A stretch of DNA of 64,000 nucleotides, from the NCBI RefSeq assembly GCF_000971175.1, contig NZ_BBLY01000001.1, positions 793,709-857,708 on the forward strand, read 5' to 3'. Positions within the stretch are counted from its first letter, which is position 1. The number at the start of each line of letters is the position of its first letter. The notes beneath the pieces are model-generated. The model did no database searches and was not told the DNA's origin. It saw nothing but the letters and a program-made list of their open reading frames with translations. Positions 12,073-20,745 of this stretch are shown here, one piece after another. The translations under genes and the position numbers were made by a program. Source of the DNA: Demequina pelophila. GTDB lineage: Bacteria > Actinomycetota > Actinomycetes > Actinomycetales > Demequinaceae.

Positions 12073-13134
12073 ATGAAGTTCCCCACCAAGACCACGCGCG
12101 GGGGCGTCGTGGCGGCGGTCGCCGCGCTCGCCCTCGTCCTCGCCGGCTGCTCGTCCAGTGACGACGACACGGACGCCGGCGCCACTGCGGGCGGCGGCGA
12201 CGACGGCATGGCCACCGAGGCCAACCTCGACATCGTGTTCCTGCCCAAGAACCTGGGCAACGCCTACTTCGACACCTCCAACGCCGGCGGCGCGGACGCG
12301 ATCGCCGAGTTCGGCGGCAGCTACTCCGAGGTGGGCCCGCAGGAGGCCTCGCCCGACGCCCAGGTGAGCTACATCAACACCGCGACCCAGCAGGGCGTGG
12401 GCGCCCTCGTCGTCTCGGCCAACGACCCGGCCGCGATCTGCGATGCCCTCAACGAGGCCCGCGACGCCGGCGTGAAGGTGGTCACCTTCGACTCCGACAC
12501 CAACCCCGAGTGCCGCGACCTGTTCATCAACCAGGCCACGGCCGAGGGCATCGCCCGCATCCAGGTCGACCTCATCGCCGAGCAGATCGGTGACGCGGGC
12601 CAGGTCGCGGTCCTGTCCGCCTCCGCCAACGCCACGAACCAGAACGCCTGGATCGAGATGATGGAGGAGATGCTCGCGGCCGACCACCCGGACATCGAGC
12701 TCGTCGAGGTGGTCTACGGCGACGACGACGACCAGACCTCGTTCGACAAGACCGCGGCCCTGCTGCAGACCTACCCCGACCTCAAGGGCATCATCTCCCC
12801 CACCACGGTCGGCGTCTCGGCCGCGGCCCGCTACCTGTCGACCTCGGAGTACAAGGGCCAGGTCATGCTGACCGGCCTCGGCACCCCGAACCAGATGCGC
12901 GCCTACGTCGAGGACGGCACCGTCGAGGCGTTCGCCCTGTGGAACCCGGCCGACCTGGGCTACCTCGCCGCCTACGCCGCCAAGGCCCTCATCGAGGGTG
13001 ACATCACCGGCGCCGAGGGCGACACCTTCGAGGCCGGCGACCTCGGCTCCTACACCGTCGGCGCCGACGCCACCGTCCTCCTGGGCGACCCGTACGTGTT
13101 CGACGCGGACAACATCGGCGACTTCGACTTCTAG
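12073..13134 (+). CDS. rhaS: Rhamnose ABC importer substrate-binding lipoprotein
   Basis: This 353-residue extracellular binding protein has a lipoprotein signal peptide with lipobox LAGC (lipidated Cys 26), a Ser/Asp/Gly-rich linker and a periplasmic-binding-protein type I fold. FLPKNLGNAYFDTSN near residue 55 and NDPAAICDALNEARDAGVKVVTFDSD are typical of RhaS. It would deliver sugar to RhaP/RhaQ. The start ATG follows AAGGAGAG. It is last in the import operon and is followed by a strong hairpin at 13149-13187. The next genes have their own promoter. Confidence 0.92.
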   Translation: MKFPTKTTRGGVVAAVAALALVLAGCSSSDDDTDAGATAGGGDDGMATEANLDIVFLPKNLGNAYFDTSNAGGADAIAEFGGSYSEVGPQEASPDAQVSYINTATQQGVGALVVSANDPAAICDALNEARDAGVKVVTFDSDTNPECRDLFINQATAEGIARIQVDLIAEQIGDAGQVAVLSASANATNQNAWIEMMEEMLAADHPDIELVEVVYGDDDDQTSFDKTAALLQTYPDLKGIISPTTVGVSAAARYLSTSEYKGQVMLTGLGTPNQMRAYVEDGTVEAFALWNPADLGYLAAYAAKALIEGDITGAEGDTFEAGDLGSYTVGADATVLLGDPYVFDADNIGDFDF

Positions 13135-13148
13135 GAGTCGCCTCTCAT

Positions 13149-13187
13149 GGGCCCGGCCTCGCGCGGCGACGTCGCGGGGCCGGGCCC
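13149..13187 (+). terminator. Stem-loop between rhaS and rhaI
   Basis: A ten-base inverted repeat (GGGCCCGGCC with GGCCGGGCCC) is extended by about five further pairs around a nine-base loop. It starts 14 bp after the rhaS stop. There is no clear T-run, so termination or 3'-end protection of the abundant rhaS message is the likely role. Confidence 0.6.
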
Positions 13188-13211
13188 GACCCCGCTCCCG
13201 AGCCCACCGGT

Positions 13212-13253
13212 TTGACGCGCCCCCTCGACCCGGACTAGATTTGAATCGTTTCA
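13212..13253 (+). promoter_or_regulatory. rhaI promoter with abutting LacI operator
   Basis: TTGACG (13212-13217) and TAGATT (13236-13241) are spaced by 18 bases. The exact operator TGAATCGTTTCA follows immediately (13242-13253). The layout matches the rhaT promoter, so both operons are probably repressed by the same LacI protein. Confidence 0.7.
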
Positions 13254-13312
13254 GAACCGCTCGATCCGCCGATGGACCGCATCGTCCCGGATCCCGCTCA
13301 AAGGAGAGAATG

Positions 13313-14479
13313 ATGGCCTTCAGCAGCCACGTCGCCAGCCGCCTCGAGGAGCAGGCCATCGAGCTGCCCTCGTGGGCGTTCGGCAACTCGGGCACCCGCT
13401 TCAAGGTGTTCGGCACCCCCGGGACGCCGCGCGACCCGTTCGAGAAGATCGCGGACGCGGCCCAGGTGCACAAGCACACGGCCCTGTCGCCGTCCGTCGC
13501 GCTCCACATCCCGTGGGACAAGGTCGACGACTACGCGGAGCTGCGCAAGCACGCCGAGGACCACGGCGTCGCGCTGGGCACCGTCAACTCGAACACCTTC
13601 CAGGACGACGACTACAAGTTCGGCTCGCTCGCCCACCGCGACGATCGCATCCGTCGCAAGGCCATCGATCACCACCTCGAGTGCATCGACATCATGGACG
13701 AGACCGGCAGCCGCGACCTCAAGATCTGGCTCGCGGACGGCACCAACTACGCCGGCCAGGACGACATGCGCGGCCGTCAGGACCGCATGCACGAGTCGCT
13801 CCAGGAGATCTACGCGCGCATCGGCGAGGGCCAGCGCCTGGTGCTCGAGTACAAGATCTTCGAGCCGGCGTTCTACCACATGGACGTGCCGGACTGGGGC
13901 ACCTCGTACGCCCAGGTGGCGGCGCTCGGCGAGCGCGCGACCGTGTGCCTCGACACCGGCCACCACGCCCCCAGCACCAACATCGAGTTCATCGTCATGC
14001 AGCTGCTGCGCCTGGGCAAGCTCGGCTCGTTCGACTTCAACTCCCGCAACTACGCGGACGACGACCTCATCGTGGGCGCCGCGGACCCGTTCCAGCTGTT
14101 CCGCATCCTCGTCGAGGTGATCCGCGGCGGCGGCTACGGCAAGGACGGCGACACCGCGTTCATGCTCGACCAGTGCCACAACATCGAGGACAAGATCCCG
14201 GGCCAGATCCGCTCGGTGCTCAACGTCCAGGAGATGACGGCCCGCGCGCTGCTGGTCGACCGCGAGGCCCTCACCGCCGCGCAGATCGAGGGCGACGTCC
14301 TCCAGGCGCACGGCATCCTCATGGACGCCTTCTACACCGACGTCCGCGCGGACCTCGCCGCCTGGCGCGAGGAGCGCGGCCTACCCGCCGACCCGATGCA
14401 GGCCTTCGCCGAGTCGGGCTACCTCGCCACGATCGCCCAGGAGCGCGTGGGCGGCGTCCAGGCGGGCTGGGGCGCCTGA
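13313..14479 (+). CDS. rhaI: L-rhamnose isomerase, RhaI type
   Basis: This 388-residue TIM-barrel sugar isomerase converts L-rhamnose to L-rhamnulose in the cytoplasm. It matches the Pseudomonas/actinobacterial RhaI family rather than E. coli RhaA. Metal and base residues are expected in LEYKIFEPAFYHMD (Glu), CLDTGHHAP (Asp/His) and FDFNSRNYADDD (Asp). Two adjacent ATGs exist at 13310 and 13313; the second gives a better distance to AAGGAG. It is the first gene of rhaI-rhaM-rhaEW-rhaB-lldD and sits behind the operator at 13242. The next start is 3 bp after its stop. Confidence 0.93.
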   Translation: MAFSSHVASRLEEQAIELPSWAFGNSGTRFKVFGTPGTPRDPFEKIADAAQVHKHTALSPSVALHIPWDKVDDYAELRKHAEDHGVALGTVNSNTFQDDDYKFGSLAHRDDRIRRKAIDHHLECIDIMDETGSRDLKIWLADGTNYAGQDDMRGRQDRMHESLQEIYARIGEGQRLVLEYKIFEPAFYHMDVPDWGTSYAQVAALGERATVCLDTGHHAPSTNIEFIVMQLLRLGKLGSFDFNSRNYADDDLIVGAADPFQLFRILVEVIRGGGYGKDGDTAFMLDQCHNIEDKIPGQIRSVLNVQEMTARALLVDREALTAAQIEGDVLQAHGILMDAFYTDVRADLAAWREERGLPADPMQAFAESGYLATIAQERVGGVQAGWGA

Positions 14480-14482
14480 CGC

Positions 14483-14833
14483 ATGCCCCGCGTCTGCTTC
14501 ACCCTGCAGGTGGACCCGGTGCGACTCGACGAGTACGTCGAGGCGCACCGGGCCGTCTGGCCGGAGATGCTCGCGGCCATCCGCGACGCCGGGCGTCGCG
14601 ACTACTCGCTGTTCCTCCGGCCCGACGGGCTGCTGGTCGGGTACTACGTGACGGATGACGATGCGGCGTCCGCCCGGGCGCTCGCCGCGGACCCCCGCAC
14701 GGCCCGCTGGGAGCAGACCATGGCCCCGTTCTTCGTCTCGCTCGACGGCGAGCGCGCGGATCAGGGCGCGCCGCAGCTCACCGAGGTGTTCAACCTCGCC
14801 GACCAGCTCGAGGCCGCCGGCCTCGAGGACTGA
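14483..14833 (+). CDS. rhaM: L-rhamnose mutarotase
   Basis: This 116-residue protein of the RhaM/YiiL family interconverts the alpha and beta anomers of L-rhamnose, helping the isomerase. The residues described for E. coli RhaM line up without gaps: His 22, Tyr 41 and Trp 76 are all present at the same numbers. It lies 3 bp after rhaI and is translated with it. A 57-bp gap with its own GAAAGGA site precedes the following aldolase gene. Confidence 0.93.
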   Translation: MPRVCFTLQVDPVRLDEYVEAHRAVWPEMLAAIRDAGRRDYSLFLRPDGLLVGYYVTDDDAASARALAADPRTARWEQTMAPFFVSLDGERADQGAPQLTEVFNLADQLEAAGLED

Positions 14834-14890
14834 ACCACCGCATCGTCCACCCGTCCGCAGTCCCCCCAGACCCCACCGAAAGGAACGACC

Positions 14891-16936
14891 GTGCCAGTCC
14901 CCACCACCTCCACGGCCCTCGCCCTGCTGGACCGCTCGCACCGGCTGGGCGCCGACCCGCGCAACACCAACTTCGCCGGCGGCAACACGTCGGCCAAGGA
15001 GACCGCGGTCGACCCGGTCACGGGCGCGCCCGTCGACCTGCTGTGGGTGAAGGGCTCGGGCGGCGACCTGGGCACCTTGGGCACGGACGGACTCGCGACG
15101 CTGCGGCTCGACCGCTTGCGCGCGCTCGTCGACGTCTACCCTGGCGAGGAGCGCGAGGACGAGATGGTGGCGGCGTTCGACTTCTGCCGGTTCGGCCTGG
15201 GCGGCGCGACCCCGTCGATCGACACCGCGATGCACGGCCTGGTCGACGCGCCGCACGTGGACCACCTCCACCCCGACGCGGGCATCGCCATCGCGACCGC
15301 CGCGGACGGCGAGGAGCTCACCGAGCGCATCTTCGGCGACCGCGTCGTCTGGGTGCCGTGGCGCCGGCCCGGCTTCCAGCTGGGCCTCGACATCGCGGCC
15401 ATCAAGGCAGCCAACCCGCAGGCGATCGGCTGCATCCTGGGCGGCCACGGCATCACCGCGTGGGGCGACTCCTCCGCGGAGTGCGAGGCGCGCTCGCTCG
15501 AGATCATCGAGACGGCGACGCGCTACATCGCGGAGCACGGCAAGGATGCCCCGTTCGGGGCGCCGCTCGAGGGCTACGGCCCGCTGGGGGACGATGCGCG
15601 GCGCGCCAAGGCGATCGCCCTCGCCCCGGTGATCCGCGGCCTGGCCTCCGTGGACCGGCCGATGGTGGGCCACTTCACCGACGCGGACGTGGTGCTCGAC
15701 TTCCTTGCCCACGCGGAGCACCCGCGCCTGGCCGCGCTGGGGACGTCCTGCCCCGACCACTTCCTGCGCACCAAGGTCAAGCCGCTGGTGCTCGACCTGC
15801 CCGCGGACGCTCCGGTCGAGGACTGCATCGCGAGGCTCAAGGACCTGCACACCCAGTACCGGGCCGACTACCAGGCCTACTACGACGCGCACGCGACGGA
15901 GGACTCCCCCGCGATCCGCGGCGCGGACCCCGCGATCGTGCTGGTCCCCGGCGTGGGCATGTTCTCCTTCGGCGCGAACAAGCAGACCGCGCGCGTGGCC
16001 GGCGAGTTCTACGTCAACGCCATCAACGTGATGCGCGGCGCCGAGTCGCTGTCCACCTACACCCCGATCTCCGACGCGGAGAAGTTCCGCATCGAGTACT
16101 GGGCGCTCGAGGAGGCCAAGCTCCGCCGGTTGCCCGCCCCCAAGTCTCACGCCACCCGCGTCGCCTTCGTCACCGGGGCGGCCTCCGGCATCGGCAAGGC
16201 CGTCGCCACCCGCCTCGCCAGGGAGGGCGCGTGCGTGGTCATCGCGGACCTGGACCTGGACAAGGCGCGGGCCGCCGCGGCGGAGCTGGGCTCGACGGAC
16301 GTGGCCGTCGGCGTGGCCGCCAACGTGGCGGATCCGGACGCGGTCGCCGCCGCCATGGGCGAGGCGGTGCTCGCCTTCGGCGGCGTCGACCTGGTGGTCA
16401 ACAACGCCGGCCTGTCCCTGTCGAAGTCCCTGCTCGACACCACGGAGAAGGACTGGGACCTCCAGCACGCCGTGATGGCGAAGGGGTCTTTCCTGGTGTC
16501 GCAGGCCGCCGCGCGCGTGATGATCGCGCAGGAGATGGGCGGCGACATCGTCTACATCGCGTCCAAGAACTCCGTGTTCGCGGGCCCGAACAACATCGCC
16601 TACTCCGCCACCAAGGCGGACCAGGCCCACCAGGTGCGCCTGCTCGCCGTCGAGCTGGGCGCGCACGGCATCAAGGTCAACGGCATCAACCCCGACGGGG
16701 TGGTGCGCGGCTCCGGCATCTTCGCCGGAGGCTGGGGCGCGAACCGCGCCAAGACATACGGAATCGAGGAGGACAAGTTGGGCGAGTTCTACGCGCAGCG
16801 AACCATTCTGAAGCGCGAGGTGCTCCCCGAGCACGTCGCCAACGCGGCCGCGATGATCACCGGCCCCGACATGACGCACACGACCGGCCTTCACATCCCC
16901 GTGGACGCCGGCGTGGCCGCAGCCTTCCTCCGATGA
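14891..16936 (+). CDS. rhaEW: Bifunctional rhamnulose-1-phosphate aldolase / L-lactaldehyde dehydrogenase
   Basis: This 681-residue fusion has an N-terminal class II aldolase domain (about 1-400; metal-binding histidines in HVDHLHPD and GGHGITAW) and a C-terminal short-chain dehydrogenase (TGAASGIG at about 428-435, YSATK with Tyr 571 and Lys 575). Proteins of this design (RhaEW in Bacillus and Chloroflexi) split rhamnulose-1-phosphate to DHAP and L-lactaldehyde and oxidise the aldehyde to L-lactate. It overlaps rhaB by 4 bp. Together with lldD it forms the oxidative branch of the pathway. A second, non-homologous-length aldolase is encoded at 27040. Confidence 0.92.
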   Translation: MPVPTTSTALALLDRSHRLGADPRNTNFAGGNTSAKETAVDPVTGAPVDLLWVKGSGGDLGTLGTDGLATLRLDRLRALVDVYPGEEREDEMVAAFDFCRFGLGGATPSIDTAMHGLVDAPHVDHLHPDAGIAIATAADGEELTERIFGDRVVWVPWRRPGFQLGLDIAAIKAANPQAIGCILGGHGITAWGDSSAECEARSLEIIETATRYIAEHGKDAPFGAPLEGYGPLGDDARRAKAIALAPVIRGLASVDRPMVGHFTDADVVLDFLAHAEHPRLAALGTSCPDHFLRTKVKPLVLDLPADAPVEDCIARLKDLHTQYRADYQAYYDAHATEDSPAIRGADPAIVLVPGVGMFSFGANKQTARVAGEFYVNAINVMRGAESLSTYTPISDAEKFRIEYWALEEAKLRRLPAPKSHATRVAFVTGAASGIGKAVATRLAREGACVVIADLDLDKARAAAAELGSTDVAVGVAANVADPDAVAAAMGEAVLAFGGVDLVVNNAGLSLSKSLLDTTEKDWDLQHAVMAKGSFLVSQAAARVMIAQEMGGDIVYIASKNSVFAGPNNIAYSATKADQAHQVRLLAVELGAHGIKVNGINPDGVVRGSGIFAGGWGANRAKTYGIEEDKLGEFYAQRTILKREVLPEHVANAAAMITGPDMTHTTGLHIPVDAGVAAAFLR

Positions 16937-18369
16937 CCGCGACGGTTGCCGCGGTCGACCTGGGGGCGACCTCCGGACGCGTGATGATCGGGCGCATCGG
17001 CCCGAACACCCTCGAGCTCGAGCAGACGGGGCGCTTCCCCAACGGCCCGGTCCGCACGCCGGACGGGCTGCACTGGAACCTCCAGCAGCTGTACGCCCAC
17101 GTCCTCGACGGGCTGGGGGCGGCCGCGCGCGCGGGACACGCCGTGGCGTCGATCGGCATCGACTCGTGGGCGGTCGACTACGCGCTCCTGCGCGGCGACC
17201 GGGTGCTGGGCGAGGCGTTCCACTACCGCGACGAGCGCACCGCGCACGGCGTGGAGCTGGTGCACGCGGACGAGCCGTTCTCCCTGCTCTACGCCCGCAA
17301 CGGGCTCCAGTTCCTGCCCTTCAACACGCTGTACCAGCTCGCGGTCGAACGCGAGGCGGGCATGCTCGACGTGGCCGACCGGATGCTGCTGGTGCCGGAC
17401 CTGCTCGCCTGGTACCTCACGGGCGCGACGGTCGCGGAGGCCACCAACGCCTCGACCACCGGGCTCCTCGACGTGAGCACCCAGGAGTGGGACGGCGAGC
17501 TCATGGACCGCCTGCGCCTGCCGCGCGGACTGTTCCCGCGCATCGTCCACCCGGGCGAGCGGATCGCCGCCCTGCTCCCCCACGTCGCCGAGACCACCGG
17601 CCTGGCCGGGGGCACCCCGGTCATCGCGGTCGGCTCGCACGACACGGCCTCGGCCGTGGTCGCGACTCCCATGACCGAGCCGGGCGGCGCGTACATCTCG
17701 TGCGGCACCTGGGGGCTCGTGGGCGTCGAGACGGAGTCGCCCATCCTCACGGCCGCCGCCCGGGAGGCGAACTTCACCAACGAGGGCGGCGTCGACGGCC
17801 GCACCCGCTTCCTCCACAACGTCATGGGCCTGTGGATCCTGTCCGAGACCATCCGCGCGTGGGAGCGCGACGGCGACACGGTCGACCTACCCGCGCTGCT
17901 CGCGGCGGCCGCGGACGCGCCGGAGCCCGCTCACGTCTTCGACGCGAACGATGCGGTGTTCGCCCCGCCGGGCGACATGCCCGGGCGCATCGCCGCGTGG
18001 TTCGCCGACCGTGGCCTGCCGGCCCCGGCGACGCGCGCGGAGGTCGCACGGTGCATCGTCGAGAGCCTCGCGCAGGCCTTCGCCGACGCGGTGCACCAGG
18101 CGGGCTCGCTCGCGGGCCAGGAGGTGCGCCGCATCCACATCGTGGGCGGTGGCTCGCTCAATATGCTGCTGTGCCAGCGCACCGCGGACCGGGCGGGCGT
18201 GCCCGTGCTCGCGGGACCGGTCGAGGCCACCGCGATCGGCAACGTGCTCATCCAGGGCCGCGCCCTGGGCGCGGTGAAGGGCTCGCTCGAGTCGCTGCGC
18301 ACCCTCGTCGCGGACACGTTCGCCCCCACGCTCTACCAACCGAGAACCGTCGCAACGAAGGGACGCTGA
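16933..18369 (+). CDS. rhaB: Rhamnulokinase
   Basis: This 478-residue FGGY-family kinase phosphorylates L-rhamnulose at O1 with ATP. The N-terminal phosphate loop [15 protein letters not shown] (residues 5-19), [11 protein letters not shown] (near 76), the [14 protein letters not shown] motif and the nucleotide-binding [14 protein letters not shown] segment near the C-terminus are those of RhaB. The ATG overlaps the rhaEW stop (ATGA). Length is normal for the family. Confidence 0.94.
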   Translation: MTATVAAVDLGATSGRVMIGRIGPNTLELEQTGRFPNGPVRTPDGLHWNLQQLYAHVLDGLGAAARAGHAVASIGIDSWAVDYALLRGDRVLGEAFHYRDERTAHGVELVHADEPFSLLYARNGLQFLPFNTLYQLAVEREAGMLDVADRMLLVPDLLAWYLTGATVAEATNASTTGLLDVSTQEWDGELMDRLRLPRGLFPRIVHPGERIAALLPHVAETTGLAGGTPVIAVGSHDTASAVVATPMTEPGGAYISCGTWGLVGVETESPILTAAAREANFTNEGGVDGRTRFLHNVMGLWILSETIRAWERDGDTVDLPALLAAAADAPEPAHVFDANDAVFAPPGDMPGRIAAWFADRGLPAPATRAEVARCIVESLAQAFADAVHQAGSLAGQEVRRIHIVGGGSLNMLLCQRTADRAGVPVLAGPVEATAIGNVLIQGRALGAVKGSLESLRTLVADTFAPTLYQPRTVATKGR

Positions 18370-18370
18370 C

Positions 18371-19642
18371 ATGAGGATGGACCGCCGGGTGCCCCGACCC
18401 GCGGAGCTCGCACCGCTGCTGAAGTTCAAGAGGTTCGAGCCGAACGGGCGCACCCGCCGGCTCGCCAAGGCGCACACGATCGCGGACCTGCGCGCGATCG
18501 CGCGGCGCCGCACGCCGCAGGGCCCGTTCGACTACACGGACGGCGCCGCGGAGGAGGAGCTGTCGCTCGGGCGCGCGCGTCGCGCGTTCCGGGAGATCGA
18601 GTTCCACCCCGCGATCCTGCGCGACGTGTCCCACGTGGACCCGTCCGTGGAGATCCTGGGCGGGCGCTCCTCGATGCCGTTCGGCATCGCGCCGGTGGGC
18701 TTCACGCGCATGATGCACGCGGAGGGCGAGCGGGCCGGCGCGTCCGCCGCCGCCGCCGCGGGCATCCCCTTCTCGCTGTCGACGCTGGGCACCACCTCCC
18801 CCGAGGGCGTGCGCGACGCGAACCCCCACGGACGCAACTGGTTCCAGCTGTACATGCAGAAGGACCGCGACAAGTCCATGGAGCTCATGAACCGCGCCGC
18901 CGCGGCGGGCTTCGACACGCTCCTCATCACCGTCGACGTGCCCGTGGCGGGCGCGCGCCTGCGCGACCACTACAACGGGTTCTCCATCCCCCCGCAGCTG
19001 GGCCTCAAGACGGTCCTCAACGCGCTCCCCCGCCCCGAATGGTGGTTCAACTTCCTCACCACGGAGCCCCTCGCCTTCGCCTCGCTCACCGAGTGGGACG
19101 GCACCATCGGGGAGCTGCTCGACGCGCTGTTCGACCCCACCGTCGACTTCGACGACCTGGCGTGGCTGCGCGACCAGTGGCCCGGCAAGGTCGCGGTGAA
19201 GGGCATCCAGACGCTGGACGATGCGCGGCGCGTGGTGGACCTGGGCGTCGACGGCATCGTGCTGTCGAACCACGGCGGCCGCCAGCTGGACCGCGCCCCG
19301 GTCCCGTTCCACCTGCTGCCGTCCGTGGCGGCGGAGCTGGGCGACCGCACGGAGATCGTGCTCGACACCGGCATCATGTCGGGGGCCGATGTGGTGGCCG
19401 CCCTGGCCTGCGGCGCGGACTTCACGCTCGTGGGCCGCGCGTACCTCTACGGGCTCATGGCCGGCGGGCGCGAGGGCGCCGACCGCGCCATCGAGATCCT
19501 GTCGGGCCAGGTGGTGCGCACCATGAAGCTGCTGGGGGTGTCCTCCGTGGCGGAGCTCAACCCCGGGCACGTCACGCAGCTGCGCCAGATGATGCCCGTC
19601 GGGGCACCCGCTCCGGCGCGCACGGCGACCCGACGCCCGTAA
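18371..19642 (+). CDS. lldD: FMN-dependent L-lactate dehydrogenase / alpha-hydroxy-acid oxidase
   Basis: This 423-residue TIM-barrel flavoenzyme oxidises L-2-hydroxy acids. [11 protein letters not shown] near residue 57, the TLGTTSPE loop, the catalytic SNHGGRQLD with His 301 and the terminal FMN phosphate site [11 protein letters not shown] fit LldD. It starts 1 bp after the rhaB stop, so its substrate is very probably the L-lactate released by RhaEW, giving pyruvate and electrons to the respiratory chain. ATG 18371 is chosen; ATG 18377 is an alternative. It is the last gene before the strong hairpin at 19647. Confidence 0.9.
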   Translation: MRMDRRVPRPAELAPLLKFKRFEPNGRTRRLAKAHTIADLRAIARRRTPQGPFDYTDGAAEEELSLGRARRAFREIEFHPAILRDVSHVDPSVEILGGRSSMPFGIAPVGFTRMMHAEGERAGASAAAAAGIPFSLSTLGTTSPEGVRDANPHGRNWFQLYMQKDRDKSMELMNRAAAAGFDTLLITVDVPVAGARLRDHYNGFSIPPQLGLKTVLNALPRPEWWFNFLTTEPLAFASLTEWDGTIGELLDALFDPTVDFDDLAWLRDQWPGKVAVKGIQTLDDARRVVDLGVDGIVLSNHGGRQLDRAPVPFHLLPSVAAELGDRTEIVLDTGIMSGADVVAALACGADFTLVGRAYLYGLMAGGREGADRAIEILSGQVVRTMKLLGVSSVAELNPGHVTQLRQMMPVGAPAPARTATRRP

Positions 19643-19646
19643 TCGA

Positions 19647-19686
19647 GGCCGGCGGGCCGGGCATGGGACGGCCCGGCCCGCCGGCC
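19647..19686. terminator. Bidirectional terminator between lldD and the second lacI
   Basis: Sixteen-base perfect arms (GGCCGGCGGGCCGGGC and its complement) enclose an eight-base loop. The hairpin sits between two convergent genes and can end both transcripts. Confidence 0.75.
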
Positions 19687-19697
19687 GGCGACGGCTC

Positions 19698-20744
19698 TCA
19701 GACCACCCGCTCGTCGACCGTCGAGCGCCGCACCACCAGGTGCGGCACGAGCGTCACCTGCCGGTGCGTGTGCCCGGGGTCCCCGATCTCCTCGAACGCG
19801 ATCGCCGCACCCGCCGCGCCCAGCGCCTCGCCGGGCTGGCGGATCGTCGTGAGCGGCATCGGGCTGTCCCAGGCCGCCCGGTTGTCGTCGTAGCCGACGA
19901 TCCCGACATCGCGAGGGATAGACAGCCCGGGCTCCACGCCGAACGCCTGTGCGATCCCCGCGGCCAGCAGGTCCGCGACCGCGAACACGCCGTCGACCTC
20001 GCCCGCGCCCACGCGCGGCGCGAGCCTGCGGCCCACGGCCCACCCGTGCGAGCGATCGATCTGGTCCACGCGCTCGACGCGCACCTCCACCCCGGCCGCC
20101 GCGGACTCCTCCGTGAAGCCGGCGAGACGCTCGGCGACGGGCTGCAGCTCGAGCGGGCCGGCCACGACGACGAGCCGGCGCCGCCCGGTGTCGATCAGAT
20201 GCCGGGCGGCCAGACGCCCGCCCAGCCGGTTGTCCATGTCCACCCGGCAGTGGTGGTCCGAGTCCCCGCGGTAGTTGAGGAAGATCAGCGGGTGAGACGG
20301 CCTGTGCCCGTCGACGAGGCCGCGGAAGTGGCTCGCATCGTTGATGGTCACCAGGGTCGCCAGCGTCTGGGAGGCCTCGAACATCGCGAGGTACTGGCGC
20401 TCACGCGCGAGGTCCGCGTCGGTGTTCGCCATCAGCACGTACGCCTGGTGCTCGGTGGCGACCCGCTCGACCCCGCGGCTGATGTCGACGAACAGCGAGT
20501 TCGTGAGGTCGGACAGCACCAGGCCGAGCGCCCGCGTCGAGCCCGCCGCGAGCGAGCGCGCCGGACCGTGAGGGACGAAGCCGAGCGTCGCGATCGCCGC
20601 CTCGACGCGCGTCAGCGTCGCCTCGGACACCCGCTGGGGATGGTTGAGAACGTTCGACACCGTCCCCTGGGACACGCCGGCGAGTCGCGCGACGTCGCCG
20701 ATGCCTACCCGACGCCCCACGCCCTCGCCCGCCACGCGCCCCAT
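19698..20744 (-). CDS. LacI-family transcriptional regulator of the rhamnosidase operon
   Basis: This 348-residue protein has a LacI HTH (GIGDVARLAGVSQGTVSNVLN, about residues 14-34) and a sugar-binding effector domain with LVLSDLTNSLFVDISRGVE and a late VGYDDN motif. It is the last gene of a minus-strand unit with a binding protein, two permeases and a GH78 rhamnosidase; only 1 bp separates it from the rhamnosidase stop. It probably represses that unit, with the palindrome TGAAGCGCTTCA at 26578 as a candidate site. The start may be ATG 20744 or a GTG about 24 bp later. Confidence 0.87.
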   Translation of the reverse strand: MGRVAGEGVGRRVGIGDVARLAGVSQGTVSNVLNHPQRVSEATLTRVEAAIATLGFVPHGPARSLAAGSTRALGLVLSDLTNSLFVDISRGVERVATEHQAYVLMANTDADLARERQYLAMFEASQTLATLVTINDASHFRGLVDGHRPSHPLIFLNYRGDSDHHCRVDMDNRLGGRLAARHLIDTGRRRLVVVAGPLELQPVAERLAGFTEESAAAGVEVRVERVDQIDRSHGWAVGRRLAPRVGAGEVDGVFAVADLLAAGIAQAFGVEPGLSIPRDVGIVGYDDNRAAWDSPMPLTTIRQPGEALGAAGAAIAFEEIGDPGHTHRQVTLVPHLVVRRSTVDERVV

Positions 20745-20745
20745 G

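Noticed and set aside
14840-14847. GCATCGTC copies in gaps as gene-specific operators
   Set aside because: The same word occurs inside coding regions and on both strands throughout the window, so it cannot be a promoter element for particular genes; it is reported as a genome-wide motif instead.
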